DNA of 64,000 bases from Deltaproteobacteria bacterium HGW-Deltaproteobacteria-15 (lineage in GTDB: Bacteria > Desulfobacterota > DSM-4660 > Desulfatiglandales > HGW-15), in assembly GCA_002840535.1 (NCBI GenBank), contig PHBH01000032.1:1-64000 (forward strand). The letters are read 5' to 3'. The notes below the pieces were generated by a model. The model was not told the DNA's origin and did no database searches. It saw nothing but the letters and a program-made list of their open reading frames with translations. The position numbers were made by a program, and so were the translations under genes. Positions 17,973 through 26,005 of the stretch are shown here, one piece after another; positions within the stretch are counted from its first letter, which is position 1; each line of letters opens with the position of its first letter.

Positions 17973-17988
17973 GGGATATGCATATCCC
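17973..17988. promoter_or_regulatory. Perfect 16-base palindrome between divergent genes
   Basis: GGGATATGCATATCCC is a perfect palindrome without a loop, 60 bases before the flippase-like gene and 176 bases before the opposite-strand gene. It could be an operator for a dimeric repressor; no cognate regulator is evident nearby. Confidence 0.4.
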
Positions 17989-18047
17989 TTCACCGCCGGA
18001 TTGAGGAGACCGTTTCCACCCGCCGGCAGTTCAAAGGACCCTAATCC

Positions 18048-19052
18048 ATGTCTTTTTCAGGCAACAAGTTGAAACTCATTATAGGCTGCCTTATAGGAGC
18101 CGTATTTCTCTACCTTTCTTTCCGCAATGTGAATTTCACTCAAATGTGGGAAGCATTCACCAGGGCCAATTACTGGTATATGCTTGCGGTCCTGGCGGTC
18201 ATGTTCATCAGTCATTACCTGAGAGTGCTCCGCTGGAGAGTTCTGCTCGATCCGATTAAACGGATCGACATAGGCAGCCTTTTTTCTTCCCTCATCATAG
18301 GCTACATGGCGAACGCATTCACCCCCGCTCACCTCGGGGAGCTCCTGCGCGCCTATGTTCTTGGAAAGAAGCGCGGCGTTTCGGCTTCCTCTGCTCTCGC
18401 CACCATCGTGGTGGAGCGGATTCTCGACATATTCGCGCTGCTCGGCGTTATGGTTCTTGCCATCTTCGTGTATCCTTTCCCGGGGTGGGTGAAGCATGCG
18501 GGCTATATCATGCTCATCGGTTCGCTCTGCCTCTTCCTTTTCCTTATTCTCCTTAAAAAGAGCTACGACACGATCAGAAGGCCAATGGATTTTCTCATGA
18601 GGCCCTTGCCGGGCCACCTTCGGGAAAAGGTCTGGGAAATTCTGGAGCGGTTCGTTGAAGGGATTGTGCCCCTGAAGTCCCGCGGCGATTATCCGGTTGT
18701 TGCAGTCCTTTCGCTTCTCATATGGGTCTGCTACGGGTTCATCTTTCACCTGACCCTGCTTGCCTTTGATTTTTACAGCTTCTATCACCTGCCCTGGATG
18801 GCATCCCTGATCCTTCTCGTAATTACGACGATTGGTATTGTTGTGCCTTCCTCTCCCGGCTATGTAGGGACATACCATTACCTTTGTCAGATTTCCCTCG
18901 CTCTCTTCGGGGTCCCGGCCAGTCCTGCGCTGTCCTACGCCACGGCGGTTCATGCGATCAGTTTTGCTCCTGTGCTGATTGCGGGGTTAATCCTGTCCTA
19001 CTACGAGGGGCTGGGATTCATGAAATCCGCTCCCGGTGTCGATTCGCATTAG
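18048..19052 (+). CDS. Flippase-like integral membrane protein (LPG synthase TM family)
   Basis: A 334-residue inner-membrane protein with about eight hydrophobic helices, of the UPF0104/lysylphosphatidylglycerol-synthase transmembrane family. Typical family segments are visible: SHYLRVLRWRVLL, GYMANAFTPAHLGELLRAY, ATIVVERILDI and PSSPGYVGTYHY. The LPG-synthase catalytic domain is absent, so it is a stand-alone flippase-like unit, probably for a lipid or polyprenyl-linked sugar. The ATG has AAAGGA eight bases upstream. It is convergent with the next gene, 11 bases apart. Confidence 0.88.
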   Translation: MSFSGNKLKLIIGCLIGAVFLYLSFRNVNFTQMWEAFTRANYWYMLAVLAVMFISHYLRVLRWRVLLDPIKRIDIGSLFSSLIIGYMANAFTPAHLGELLRAYVLGKKRGVSASSALATIVVERILDIFALLGVMVLAIFVYPFPGWVKHAGYIMLIGSLCLFLFLILLKKSYDTIRRPMDFLMRPLPGHLREKVWEILERFVEGIVPLKSRGDYPVVAVLSLLIWVCYGFIFHLTLLAFDFYSFYHLPWMASLILLVITTIGIVVPSSPGYVGTYHYLCQISLALFGVPASPALSYATAVHAISFAPVLIAGLILSYYEGLGFMKSAPGVDSH

Positions 19053-19063
19053 GCGAGAGTGCA

Positions 19064-21151
19064 TCAGCGGGAGACGATGATATCGAGCATTTCGCCTGGA
19101 TCTGTTGTCGGTCCGCTGCAGGTCTGGTTGCGGCAGACATATGCGGTGGTTTCCCCATTCACTTCCTTATAATTTCCGACAAACGGGGCCACGCGGGAGA
19201 TTTCCGGGGACTTGTCCGTAGAGGATTTGAAGAGTGTCACCTGGTTTGGCAGATAGCAGCTGCGCAAGGCGTGAATCATCGCATCTGTTTTTTCAGTGTC
19301 AGGAGTGCCGACGATCACCACCTCAAGACCGGGTCCGATTGCGAAATCGACCGAGGAGAGAAACTGGGTATATCCTGAAGGAAATTGTCTGATCGTTTCC
19401 GAACAACTCCTGATGAGCACGGCTGCCTTTTCCTCGAGGACGGGGAGGCCGGTGAGGCGTGCCAAACGAAGAAGATTGTAAAGGGCGACTGCGTTTCCTG
19501 AGGGCGTGGCGCCGTCATAGTACTCTTTTTTCCTCACGATCAGGGTCTCGCCGTCTTCAGGGGTGAAGAAAAATCCGCCCCCCTGGTGATCCCAGAAGAA
19601 ACGAATCATATCTTCGTTCAGATCCACGGCTGTTTTCAAATAAGAGGCATCGAAAGTGGCCTCGTAGAGCTCGATCAAGCCCCAGACATAAAAGGCATAA
19701 TCATCCAGGTGGGCCGAAATGGCTGATTCCCCCTCCCTGTAGCGATGAAGAAGCCGGCCATCCTGCCGCAGCCGCTCGAGGATAAACCGGGCCCCGTTTA
19801 CCGCCGCGGCCCTGTAAACCGTGTCTCCGAAGACCTGAGCGCCCCTTGCCAAGGCGGCAATCATGAGGCCGTTCCAGTCCGTGAGAATCTTGTCGTCCTT
19901 GTAGGGATGGATCCGCTTTTCCCGCGCATCGAATAGCTTTTCACGTATCGTCTGAATGTCCTTTTCCAGGACCTCGGGCGAAATCCCCAACTCGGAAGCA
20001 ATGGCTTGGAGAGAACGTCCGGTGTAGAGGATATTGGCGCCTGATTTCTTCCCTGTGGCTTCTTCCTTGAAGTTGCCTTCTTTTTGAGTACGAAAAACCT
20101 TCATGGCAAGATTCGCTTCTTCCGGCGACAGGACCTCATTCAATTCCGCTTCTTCCCACAGATAGAACTTGCCCTCGACTCCTTCGCTGTCGGCATCCTC
20201 GGCCGAGTAAAACCCTCCTTCCGGTGATTTCAGATCCCTGAGCACATACTCGAAGATCTCCCTGGCAGCGGTCTCATAGATCCTGTTCCCGGTAGTCTGG
20301 TAAGCCTCCAGGTATGCAAGGGAAAGCATGGCCTGGTCATACAGCATCTTTTCAAAATGCGGGATGAGCCATTCCCTGTCCGTGGAATAGCGGTGCGCTC
20401 CGAGTCCGATATGATCGTAGATTCCGCCCCAGCGGATTTCCTGCAAGCTCTTCTCCACCATCCTGAGGGCTTCCTCCTTTCCTGTGCGTTTCCAGTAGCG
20501 GAGGAGGAAGAGGAAGTTATGCGGGCTCGGGAACTTCGGCGCCATGCTGAAGCCGCCGTAAGTGCTGTCGAATCTCTTTGCAAGCTCTGCGAATGCGGTG
20601 TCCAGAACAGACATGTCGAGGTCCGACCCAGGCATATCCTTTTCCAATTCTCCAAGAGACGTGGATATGCCGGCGGCGGAGTCCAGAACCTCCTTTCGGC
20701 GGTTCGCCCACAACTCCCTGATGCGAGGAATCAGTTCGAGCATCCCCAGTTGCCCATAGCGGCTCTCTTTAGGAATGTAGGTGCCCGCGAAAAAAGGCCT
20801 CTTGTCCGGCATCATCACAATCGTCAGCGGCCAGCCCCCTCTTCCGGTAAGCATCTGGCAGACGGCCATATAGACATGATCCAGATCGGGTCTTTCTTCC
20901 CGGTCCACCTTGATGGAAACAAAGACCTCATTCATCAGTGAGGCAACCTCAGGATCTTCGAAGGATTCCTTTTCCATCACATGGCACCAGTGGCAGGTGG
21001 AGTATCCTATGGAGAGGAAGATGGGTTTGTTCTCGCTGGCGGCCTTTTCGAAAGCCTCCTCTTTCCACGGGTACCAGTCCACCGGATTATGCGCGTGCTG
21101 GAGAAGGTAAGGACTCTTTTCATAAATCAGACGATTGGCTTGTTGTTCCAT
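19064..21151 (-). CDS. YyaL/SPATA20-type thioredoxin-domain protein
   Basis: A 695-residue cytoplasmic protein of the DUF255/YyaL (spermatogenesis-associated 20) family. The N-terminal thioredoxin-like domain contains the CHWC pair in [18 protein letters not shown] (about residues 47-64), preceded by NPVDWYPW. The rest is an alpha/alpha-barrel that resembles carbohydrate-modifying enzymes. Length and order match full-length family members. The biochemical role of the family is not settled. The ATG follows AAGGGA. Confidence 0.9.
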   Translation of the reverse strand: MEQQANRLIYEKSPYLLQHAHNPVDWYPWKEEAFEKAASENKPIFLSIGYSTCHWCHVMEKESFEDPEVASLMNEVFVSIKVDREERPDLDHVYMAVCQMLTGRGGWPLTIVMMPDKRPFFAGTYIPKESRYGQLGMLELIPRIRELWANRRKEVLDSAAGISTSLGELEKDMPGSDLDMSVLDTAFAELAKRFDSTYGGFSMAPKFPSPHNFLFLLRYWKRTGKEEALRMVEKSLQEIRWGGIYDHIGLGAHRYSTDREWLIPHFEKMLYDQAMLSLAYLEAYQTTGNRIYETAAREIFEYVLRDLKSPEGGFYSAEDADSEGVEGKFYLWEEAELNEVLSPEEANLAMKVFRTQKEGNFKEEATGKKSGANILYTGRSLQAIASELGISPEVLEKDIQTIREKLFDAREKRIHPYKDDKILTDWNGLMIAALARGAQVFGDTVYRAAAVNGARFILERLRQDGRLLHRYREGESAISAHLDDYAFYVWGLIELYEATFDASYLKTAVDLNEDMIRFFWDHQGGGFFFTPEDGETLIVRKKEYYDGATPSGNAVALYNLLRLARLTGLPVLEEKAAVLIRSCSETIRQFPSGYTQFLSSVDFAIGPGLEVVIVGTPDTEKTDAMIHALRSCYLPNQVTLFKSSTDKSPEISRVAPFVGNYKEVNGETTAYVCRNQTCSGPTTDPGEMLDIIVSR

Positions 21152-21318
21152 CGGACGTCCCTTCCTGAATGGTCCAAAAGTGGATTGGCAACGCTTCAGC
21201 TCTATGAAACAAAGGGCTCATGCTCTGCACGCGCTCTCCCGTCACGCATTGCAACCATGCCGCAGTTTCACATGGCTGGAGTGTTACTAGGACTCTAATC
21301 ACGATCACCCCTATGACA

Positions 21319-21336
21319 ACCGGTTGCCGAACCGGT
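21319..21336. terminator. Hairpin with short pyrimidine tail
   Basis: ACCGGTT (21319-21325), loop GCCG, AACCGGT (21330-21336), followed by CTTTCC. It is a perfect 7-base stem in the 434-base gap before the regulator gene. The tail is weak, so terminator function is only possible. Confidence 0.35.
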
Positions 21337-21429
21337 CTTTCCAATGATGAGATGAAATGGCGCCGCTTGATTAAATCGCTTTTTCTCCATATATTGACGG
21401 TCTCGCAAGAACTCCTTCTGTTTTGCCGC

Positions 21430-21528
21430 TGTCATTTCGGGCGAAGCGGGAAATCTTGCGGGCTCAACATAAACGACCAGATTTCTCCCGGAGTTTATCC
21501 CGTGCGCGTCACGGGAGCCGAAATGACA
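21430..21528. repeat. GTCATTTCGG-type palindromic repeat
   Basis: Perfect 11-base arms, TGTCATTTCGG (21430-21440) and CCGAAATGACA (21518-21528), enclose a second arm pair, CGGGAAATCT against AGATTTCTCCCG, and a small hairpin, TCCCGTG/CACGGGA (21498-21516). A relative lies at 43705-43774. Confidence 0.8.
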
Positions 21529-21585
21529 GGTGCGCTCAGCGCGGCTTTTTCACAGAGGGCGGAGACGGAGCGGTTGGGATAAGCT

Positions 21586-22917
21586 ATGTCGAAGAGCAAA
21601 ATGGATCTCCAGGAGATCCTGTCCCAGAAAGAGAACCTGGAGCGAATTCTGGACAGCCTTTCAGAAGGCATTATTGCGCACGACAATGGGCGTCGTATTC
21701 TTTATTTCAACCGGAGCGCTGAGAAGATCACCGGCTACGACCGGGCCGAGGTGCTCGGCAGGGACTGCCACGAGGTCTTCGGCACCCCCTTTTGCGGCAC
21801 CCGCTGTTCTTTTTGTGGGGACCATCCGGATGCAGTGGAACGGCTTTCCTACCCTGTCCACTTTTTCAACAGAAAGGGGGAAGCCCGTCGAATCGAAATG
21901 GAAGTGAGCGGGGTCAGGGACCGAAACGGACGGTTTGCCGGGGTCATTGCCGCTTTCCGGGACATGACCGACCTGACATGCCTGAAGATCGAAACCGGCG
22001 CCCTGGACGGTTTTGCAGGCATTATAGGGCGTGACCCGAAGATGCTGACGATATACGGTCAGATACGAGATCTTGCCACCAGTGATTTTCCTGTACACAT
22101 TACAGGCGAGACCGGGACGGGAAAAGAACTGGTGGCCAATGCGATCCATAACGAAAGCAGGAGGGGCGGCAAACCCTTTGTTCCTATCAACTGTGCCGCT
22201 CTCCCGGAAGGCATTCTCGAAAGCGAGCTTTTCGGCCATGTGAAAGGCGCATTCACCGGCGCTATCAGGGACAAGAAGGGTCGCTTTGAGCTGGCCCACG
22301 GCGGATCAATCTTCCTTGACGAGATTGCAGATCTTCCCAGGCATGTCCAGGCCAAGCTGCTGCGTGTACTGCAGGAGAAGGGTTTCGAGCGCGTCGGCGG
22401 CGAGACAACGGTCCCTGCGGATGTGCGCATCATCAGCGCCACCAACAAGGATCTCAGGCAGGAAGTGAGGAAAGGGAATTTTCGCGAGGACCTCTATTAT
22501 CGAATCAATGTTGTGCCCCTCTACCTGCCTCCGCTCAGGGAGCGGCGGGAAGACATCCCACTTCTGGTGGATTATCTCATGAAGCAGGCCGGAGAAGAGG
22601 GGCATGAAAATCCTGGGATCTCAAGTGAGGCCCTCATGCTCCTCAAAAGGTATTCCTGGCCCGGAAATGTCCGGGAACTGCAGAGTGCCCTTCGGTTTGC
22701 GCTCGTCCATTGCCAGGGCAGGACCATCCGGCCTGAGCACCTTCCCGTCGAGGTGAAAGAATCGTCGGTTGAGGTACACGGCTCCAAATTGAATGTTCAG
22801 GGGGTGCAGATCGCCTTGGACCGTAGCGGCGGAAACAAAAAAAAGGCTGCCGCACTCCTCGGCGTCGGGAGAGCAACCCTCTATCGTTTTCTGAAGAACC
22901 ACCCGAATGTCTCATGA
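21586..22917 (+). CDS. PAS-domain sigma-54 activator with a four-Cys sensor segment
   Basis: A 443-residue NtrC-class activator with a PAS domain (about 18-130) in place of a receiver. It holds C61, C70, C74 and C77 in an arrangement that could bind iron-sulfur or zinc. The AAA+ domain (about 143-370) has Walker A GETGTGKE, the GAFTGA loop and Walker B GGSIFLDE. A Fis-type helix-turn-helix ends the protein (GNKKKAAALLGVGRATLYRFL). It is followed directly by TGTCTCA/TGAGACA operator-like sites and a sigma-54-like promoter before the rubrerythrin genes, so it is probably the redox sensor and activator of that operon (inference). Confidence 0.9.
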   Translation: MSKSKMDLQEILSQKENLERILDSLSEGIIAHDNGRRILYFNRSAEKITGYDRAEVLGRDCHEVFGTPFCGTRCSFCGDHPDAVERLSYPVHFFNRKGEARRIEMEVSGVRDRNGRFAGVIAAFRDMTDLTCLKIETGALDGFAGIIGRDPKMLTIYGQIRDLATSDFPVHITGETGTGKELVANAIHNESRRGGKPFVPINCAALPEGILESELFGHVKGAFTGAIRDKKGRFELAHGGSIFLDEIADLPRHVQAKLLRVLQEKGFERVGGETTVPADVRIISATNKDLRQEVRKGNFREDLYYRINVVPLYLPPLRERREDIPLLVDYLMKQAGEEGHENPGISSEALMLLKRYSWPGNVRELQSALRFALVHCQGRTIRPEHLPVEVKESSVEVHGSKLNVQGVQIALDRSGGNKKKAAALLGVGRATLYRFLKNHPNVS

Positions 22918-23096
22918 GACAAAAGTGTCTCCCGTGTATCATGAGACACTGTGCGTCCGGATCCAATAATCCTCCCCCCATTTGCCCCACATCAGCCTAG
23001 TGCATGAATACCAATGTTTTTTCGGTTCTCATGAGGACCTGAAAATACGGCCTTTACCCCATTTCCCCCTTTGCCGTTCTGTATCAGTATGTCTCA
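22908..23096. promoter_or_regulatory. Array of TGTCTCA/TGAGACA operator-like sites
   Basis: Four related elements: the perfect palindrome TGTCTCATGAGACA (22908-22921, over the regulator's stop codon); GTGTCTC-N11-GAGACAC (22925-22949); GGTTCTCATGAGGACC (23024-23039, seven of eight pairs match); and a half site TGTCTCA (23090-23096). They lie 94-282 bases upstream of the sigma-54-like site, the position expected for enhancer sites of the adjoining activator. Confidence 0.7.
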
Positions 23097-23189
23097 GGGT
23101 CCAAGGTTTCCGCTGCGCTGGGAAGAAAGTCGGTTCACGCAAGTGCTTGTCATGACTTCTTAATTTTAGAACGTGAGCAACTCTGGCCA

Positions 23190-23205
23190 TGGCACGGATC
23201 TTGAT
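23190..23205 (+). promoter_or_regulatory. Candidate sigma-54 promoter of the rubrerythrin operon
   Basis: TGGCACG-GATC-TTGAT matches TGGCACG-N4-TTGCW except that the -12 GC reads GA. It lies 35 bases before the first small gene of the operon and downstream of the operator array. Confidence 0.6.
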
Positions 23206-23240
23206 AAATTGCATGGGAAATTTGACCGAACCTCAAACAA

Positions 23241-23471
23241 ATGAGACCATGTAACAAGAGCATCCAGAAAACCATCATGATGACCGAGGCCATGCTGGCA
23301 CTCGCCGATCAGGGCGAAGCGGCGAGGGAGGACAATGGCTGCGGTGTTCTGTACAGCGTATTGCGCGATTCTGCATATAAGATCAAGAGACTTGCTGAAG
23401 CGGAAAAGCAAGCCCACATCCGGAAAGGGTGGTGGAATTCTTCTGAAGAGAAAGGGGGAGATTATGAGTAA
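23241..23471 (+). CDS. Small unknown protein leading the rubrerythrin operon
   Basis: A 76-residue soluble protein without a family I can name. Its middle part, DNGCGVLYSVLRDSAYKIKR (residues 31-50), followed by a charged helix and a KGWW ending, looks conserved and not random. It has two cysteines (C4, C34). It starts 35 bases after a sigma-54-like site and its end overlaps the rubrerythrin start by eight bases, which implies translational coupling. No clear ribosome site precedes ATG 23241; ATG 23277 or 23280 are alternatives. Confidence 0.65.
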   Translation: MRPCNKSIQKTIMMTEAMLALADQGEAAREDNGCGVLYSVLRDSAYKIKRLAEAEKQAHIRKGWWNSSEEKGGDYE

Positions 23472-23958
23472 GACGGAACAGAACCTGAAGGATGCATTTG
23501 CCGGGGAATCCCAGGCCAACAGAAAATATCTGGCTTTCGCAAAACAGGCTGAGAAGGAAGGGTACAAGCAGGTGGCAAAGCTGTTCAGGGCGGCTGCCGA
23601 GGCTGAAACCGTTCATGCCCACGCCCATCTGAGGGTTGCCGCGGGTATAAGGTCCACTGCGGAGAATTTGAAGGAGGCGATTGCTGGTGAGACCCATGAG
23701 TTCAAGAAGATGTATCCGGAAATGATCGAAGCGGCAAAACAGGAAGGCAACAAGGCGGCCGAGCGCACGTTTTCGTATGCCAATGAGGTGGAAAAGGTCC
23801 ATGCCGCGCTCTACCAGAAGGCATCGGAGAATCCGGGCGGGCTGCCGGAAGCCGATTACTATATCTGTTCGGTTTGCGGTTACACCTGTGAGAATGAGGC
23901 TCCGGACAAATGCCCCGTCTGCATGGCGGCAAAGAAGGCGTTCTACAAGGTGGAATAG
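23464..23958 (+). CDS. rbr: Rubrerythrin
   Basis: A 164-residue non-haem iron peroxidase that reduces H2O2 with electrons from rubredoxin in anaerobes. The four-helix diiron domain (1-125) has ligand-like residues E14 (AGES), E48xxH51, E76 (AGETHEF) and E110xxH113. The C-terminal rubredoxin-like domain has C135/C138 and C150/C153, with the short loop typical of rubrerythrins. Start: ATG 23464 behind GGGGGAG; the frame is open further upstream but without homology. A rubredoxin gene follows after 18 bases. Confidence 0.95.
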   Translation: MSKTEQNLKDAFAGESQANRKYLAFAKQAEKEGYKQVAKLFRAAAEAETVHAHAHLRVAAGIRSTAENLKEAIAGETHEFKKMYPEMIEAAKQEGNKAAERTFSYANEVEKVHAALYQKASENPGGLPEADYYICSVCGYTCENEAPDKCPVCMAAKKAFYKVE

Positions 23959-23976
23959 GGGTAATGCGAGGACGAT

Positions 23977-24186
23977 ATGGCAAATCCCGAGGAAATGTGG
24001 CAGTGCCAGACCCAGACTTGCGGGTATATTTACGATCCGGACAGAGGGGATCGGAAGGGAAAGATTCCCAAGGGAACCCGCTTCGAGGATCTACCCGAGG
24101 AGTGGAAGTGTCCCGTATGCGGCGCGGGAAAGAGGATGTTTCGTCCCCTGGCAGGACCCGGCTCCGTGGCGGAACAAAAGGCCTGA
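23977..24186 (+). CDS. Rubredoxin, type 2 (C-x4-C)
   Basis: A 69-residue one-iron electron carrier. The first cysteine pair is spaced C-x4-C ([12 protein letters not shown]), as in the Rd2 type described from Desulfovibrio, while the second is the normal CPVCGAGK. A 16-residue C-terminal tail is longer than usual. The ATG follows GAGGA. Its place directly behind rubrerythrin suggests it is that enzyme's electron donor. A terminator-like hairpin follows. Confidence 0.92.
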   Translation: MANPEEMWQCQTQTCGYIYDPDRGDRKGKIPKGTRFEDLPEEWKCPVCGAGKRMFRPLAGPGSVAEQKA

Positions 24187-24202
24187 TGAATATTGAGCGG
24201 GA

Positions 24203-24226
24203 ACCACTCGAAAGAGGGTGTTTTTT
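24203..24226 (+). terminator. Rho-independent terminator after the rubredoxin gene
   Basis: ACCACTC, tetraloop GAAA, GAGGGT form a six-pair stem with one bulged A, followed by G and six Ts. It separates the rubrerythrin-rubredoxin unit from the Fur-family gene. Confidence 0.6.
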
Positions 24227-24239
24227 AGGACGTTAATCG

Positions 24240-24254
24240 TAATGGTTACCATTA
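24240..24254. promoter_or_regulatory. Fur/PerR-type 7-1-7 operator
   Basis: TAATGGTTACCATTA is a perfect 7-1-7 inverted repeat, the geometry of Fur and PerR boxes, 19 bases before the proposed start of the Fur-family gene. Autoregulation is the natural reading. Confidence 0.7.
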
Positions 24255-24272
24255 AGCGAGTCCCTGTTTGCC

Positions 24273-24746
24273 TTGAGCTCGGAACAGAAACACAGGATGA
24301 CCCACCAGCGCCAGGTAGTCCTGGAAGAGGTGAGGAAGACCAGGCTGCACCTTACCGCAGATGAGATTTACGAAAGGGTTCGGAAGAGACTGCCCCGGAT
24401 CAGCATGGGCACCGTATACCGGAACCTCGAAATGCTGGTCTCCTGCGGGCTGATCCTGAGGATAGATCCGGGCCATCCGCAGATGAGGTTTGACGGAGTA
24501 GCCGAAGAGCATTATCACCTTACCTGCGTTCGCTGCGGCAAAGTGGAGGATGCGCCGGTAGAGATATCGGGTAATGATCTTGATGTCCTTGAAAGCGCAC
24601 TGGGACGGTTGACCAAGTACGGCATATTCGGACATAAACTTGAATTCTACGGGCATTGCTCCATGTGCTCGCAGAGTGAAAAAGAGCTCTCCGGTGTGGA
24701 GAAGACATCTGACAAGGATACTGTGATAAACGGAGGCTGGAAATGA
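24273..24746 (+). CDS. Fur-family repressor, probably PerR-like
   Basis: A 157-residue metal-dependent winged-helix repressor. The DNA-binding part (1-80) contains HLTADEIYERVRKRLPRISMGTVYRNLEML. The dimerisation part has HYHLTCVRCGK and a second pair, HCSMC, which form the structural zinc site. The context of peroxide-defence genes favours a PerR role, but Fur or Zur cannot be excluded from sequence. Start is uncertain: TTG 24273 keeps a normal N-terminus, while ATG 24297 would shorten it. Its stop overlaps the next rubrerythrin's ATG. Confidence 0.88.
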   Translation: MSSEQKHRMTHQRQVVLEEVRKTRLHLTADEIYERVRKRLPRISMGTVYRNLEMLVSCGLILRIDPGHPQMRFDGVAEEHYHLTCVRCGKVEDAPVEISGNDLDVLESALGRLTKYGIFGHKLEFYGHCSMCSQSEKELSGVEKTSDKDTVINGGWK

Positions 24747-25318
24747 AAGAGTTCAGTAGAAGTCAAACCGAGAAGAATCTACTTGCTGCTTTTGGTGGAG
24801 AGTCCCAGGCGCGGAATCGTTACAGCTATTTCGCGGGCCAGGCAAGGAAAGACGGGTATGATCAGATTGCATTCATTTTTGAGGAAACCGCAAACCAGGA
24901 GAAGGAGCACGCGAAACGCTTTTTCAAATTTCTCCAGGGTGGGGATCTGGAGATCCAGGCAAGTTTCCCTGCAGGGGTAATCGGCAGCACGAGGGCGAAT
25001 CTGCTGGCCGCTGCGGCCGGGGAAAAGCACGAACATACGGACCTGTATCCCGGCTTTGCAAAGATCGCGAAAGAAGAGGGGTTCAGCGAGATCGCCGATG
25101 TGTTCGACGCCATCTCGGTTGCAGAGCGACAGCATGAGAAGCGGTATCGCGACCTGGCAGCGAACATCGAATCCGGGAGAACCTTCGCGCGGGATACGGA
25201 GGTGGTCTGGCGCTGCCGCAATTGCGGTTATCTTCACCGCGGAAAAAATAGCCCCGAGGAATGTCCTGCGTGCGCTCATCCGCAGGCGTATTTCGAACTA
25301 TTGGGGGAGAATTGGTAA
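24743..25318 (+). CDS. Second rubrerythrin
   Basis: A 191-residue rubrerythrin of the classical longer type. The diiron helices contain FGGESQARNRY, ETANQEKEHAKRF, AAGEKHEHTDLY and ISVAERQHEKRY; the rubredoxin-like domain has CRNC and CPAC near the C-terminus. It overlaps the Fur-family gene by four bases (ATGA) and has GGAGG upstream, so repressor and peroxidase are made from one message. It is clearly different from the first rubrerythrin at 23464, not a recent duplicate. Confidence 0.95.
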   Translation: MKEFSRSQTEKNLLAAFGGESQARNRYSYFAGQARKDGYDQIAFIFEETANQEKEHAKRFFKFLQGGDLEIQASFPAGVIGSTRANLLAAAAGEKHEHTDLYPGFAKIAKEEGFSEIADVFDAISVAERQHEKRYRDLAANIESGRTFARDTEVVWRCRNCGYLHRGKNSPEECPACAHPQAYFELLGENW

Positions 25319-25328
25319 GAGTGCGTAG

Positions 25329-25355
25329 GATGGGTGGAGCGGAGCGAAACCCATC
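25329..25355. repeat. GATGGGT-GGAGCGGAGCGAA-ACCCATC element
   Basis: A short palindrome with arms GATGGGT and ACCCATC. The sequence matches a repeat type scattered between genes in many proteobacteria. It marks the 130-base gap between the second rubrerythrin and desulfoferrodoxin. Confidence 0.6.
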
Positions 25356-25448
25356 GATACCGGGAGAGTTTCTACGACAGGGAAAGATTGCAGGCACCTC
25401 AACAGAAAAGAGTTGAACACCAGAAGTCCAACGGAAAGGGAAACGGAA

Positions 25449-25823
25449 ATGGCTGAGAAATTGGAGATCTTTAAGTGCGAAGTCTGCGGCAATATCATAG
25501 AGGTTCTTCACGGAGGGATGGGCGAGCTGGTCTGCTGCGGCCAACCCATGAAGCTCTTCAGGGAAAACACCGTGGATGCGTCCAAGGAGAAGCATGTGCC
25601 GATCGTGGAAAAGGCGGCCGGCGGATTCAGGGTCAAGGTGGGAAGTGCGGCCCATCCGATGGAAGAGAAACATTACATTGAGTGGATCGAGGTGGTTGCC
25701 GACGGGAGGGCTTATCGACAATTCCTGAGCCCGAATGCGGCGCCGGAAGCACTTTTCAGCATCCAGGCCGAGAAGGTCACTGCCCGTGAGTACTGCAACC
25801 TTCATGGCCTCTGGAAGGCATAA
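25449..25823 (+). CDS. dfx: Desulfoferrodoxin (superoxide reductase)
   Basis: Reduces superoxide to H2O2 in anaerobes, taking electrons from rubredoxin. At 124 residues it is the two-centre form: a desulforedoxin domain with C10, C13, C29 and C30 (center I), and a reductase domain with the iron ligands H49, H69, H75, C116 and H119 (center II). These are one position off the Desulfovibrio numbering. E47 of the EKHVP motif is present. The ATG lies behind GGAAAGGGAAA. The small rubredoxin-like gene follows after 12 bases. Confidence 0.97.
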   Translation: MAEKLEIFKCEVCGNIIEVLHGGMGELVCCGQPMKLFRENTVDASKEKHVPIVEKAAGGFRVKVGSAAHPMEEKHYIEWIEVVADGRAYRQFLSPNAAPEALFSIQAEKVTAREYCNLHGLWKA

Positions 25824-25835
25824 AGGAGGATGAAG

Positions 25836-25991
25836 ATGGCCGACTGGAAATGCAAAAACTGCGGTTATACGATGAGCGCGGAGAAACCGCCGGATCAGTG
25901 CCCGTCCTGCAAGGAAAAATGCGAATTTCTCGATGTGTCGTGTTACATCCCGGAATGCGGGCTGCAGGGCAGTGACACGCGTTTGAAATGA
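25836..25991 (+). CDS. 51-residue Cys-rich rubredoxin-like protein
   Basis: A very short protein with a rubredoxin-like fold in its first half: WKCKNCGY (C6, C9) and QCPSCK (C22, C25), with the loop length seen in rubrerythrin-type domains. Three further cysteines follow (C29, C36, C41) in an ending that I do not recognise, [17 protein letters not shown] 25836 is six bases after AAGGAGG, better than the ATG at 25830. Its stop is overlapped by the next gene's Shine-Dalgarno region. It probably carries electrons for desulfoferrodoxin; the extra cysteines suggest a second metal or a disulfide. Confidence 0.8.
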   Translation: MADWKCKNCGYTMSAEKPPDQCPSCKEKCEFLDVSCYIPECGLQGSDTRLK

Positions 25992-26005
25992 CCAAGGAGG
26001 TTCCA

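Noticed and set aside
18057..18953. 298-codon open frame opposite the flippase-like gene
   Set aside because: Very charged translation typical of the antisense of a membrane protein gene.
21173..21188. Sigma-54 site TGGCAAC-GCTT-CAGCT before the activator gene
   Set aside because: Two mismatches in the -12 element and about 400 bases from the gene; too weak to call.
21586..22917. Response regulator partner for the orphan kinase at 29390
   Set aside because: The protein has a PAS domain at its N-terminus and no receiver aspartate, so phosphotransfer from the kinase is not expected.
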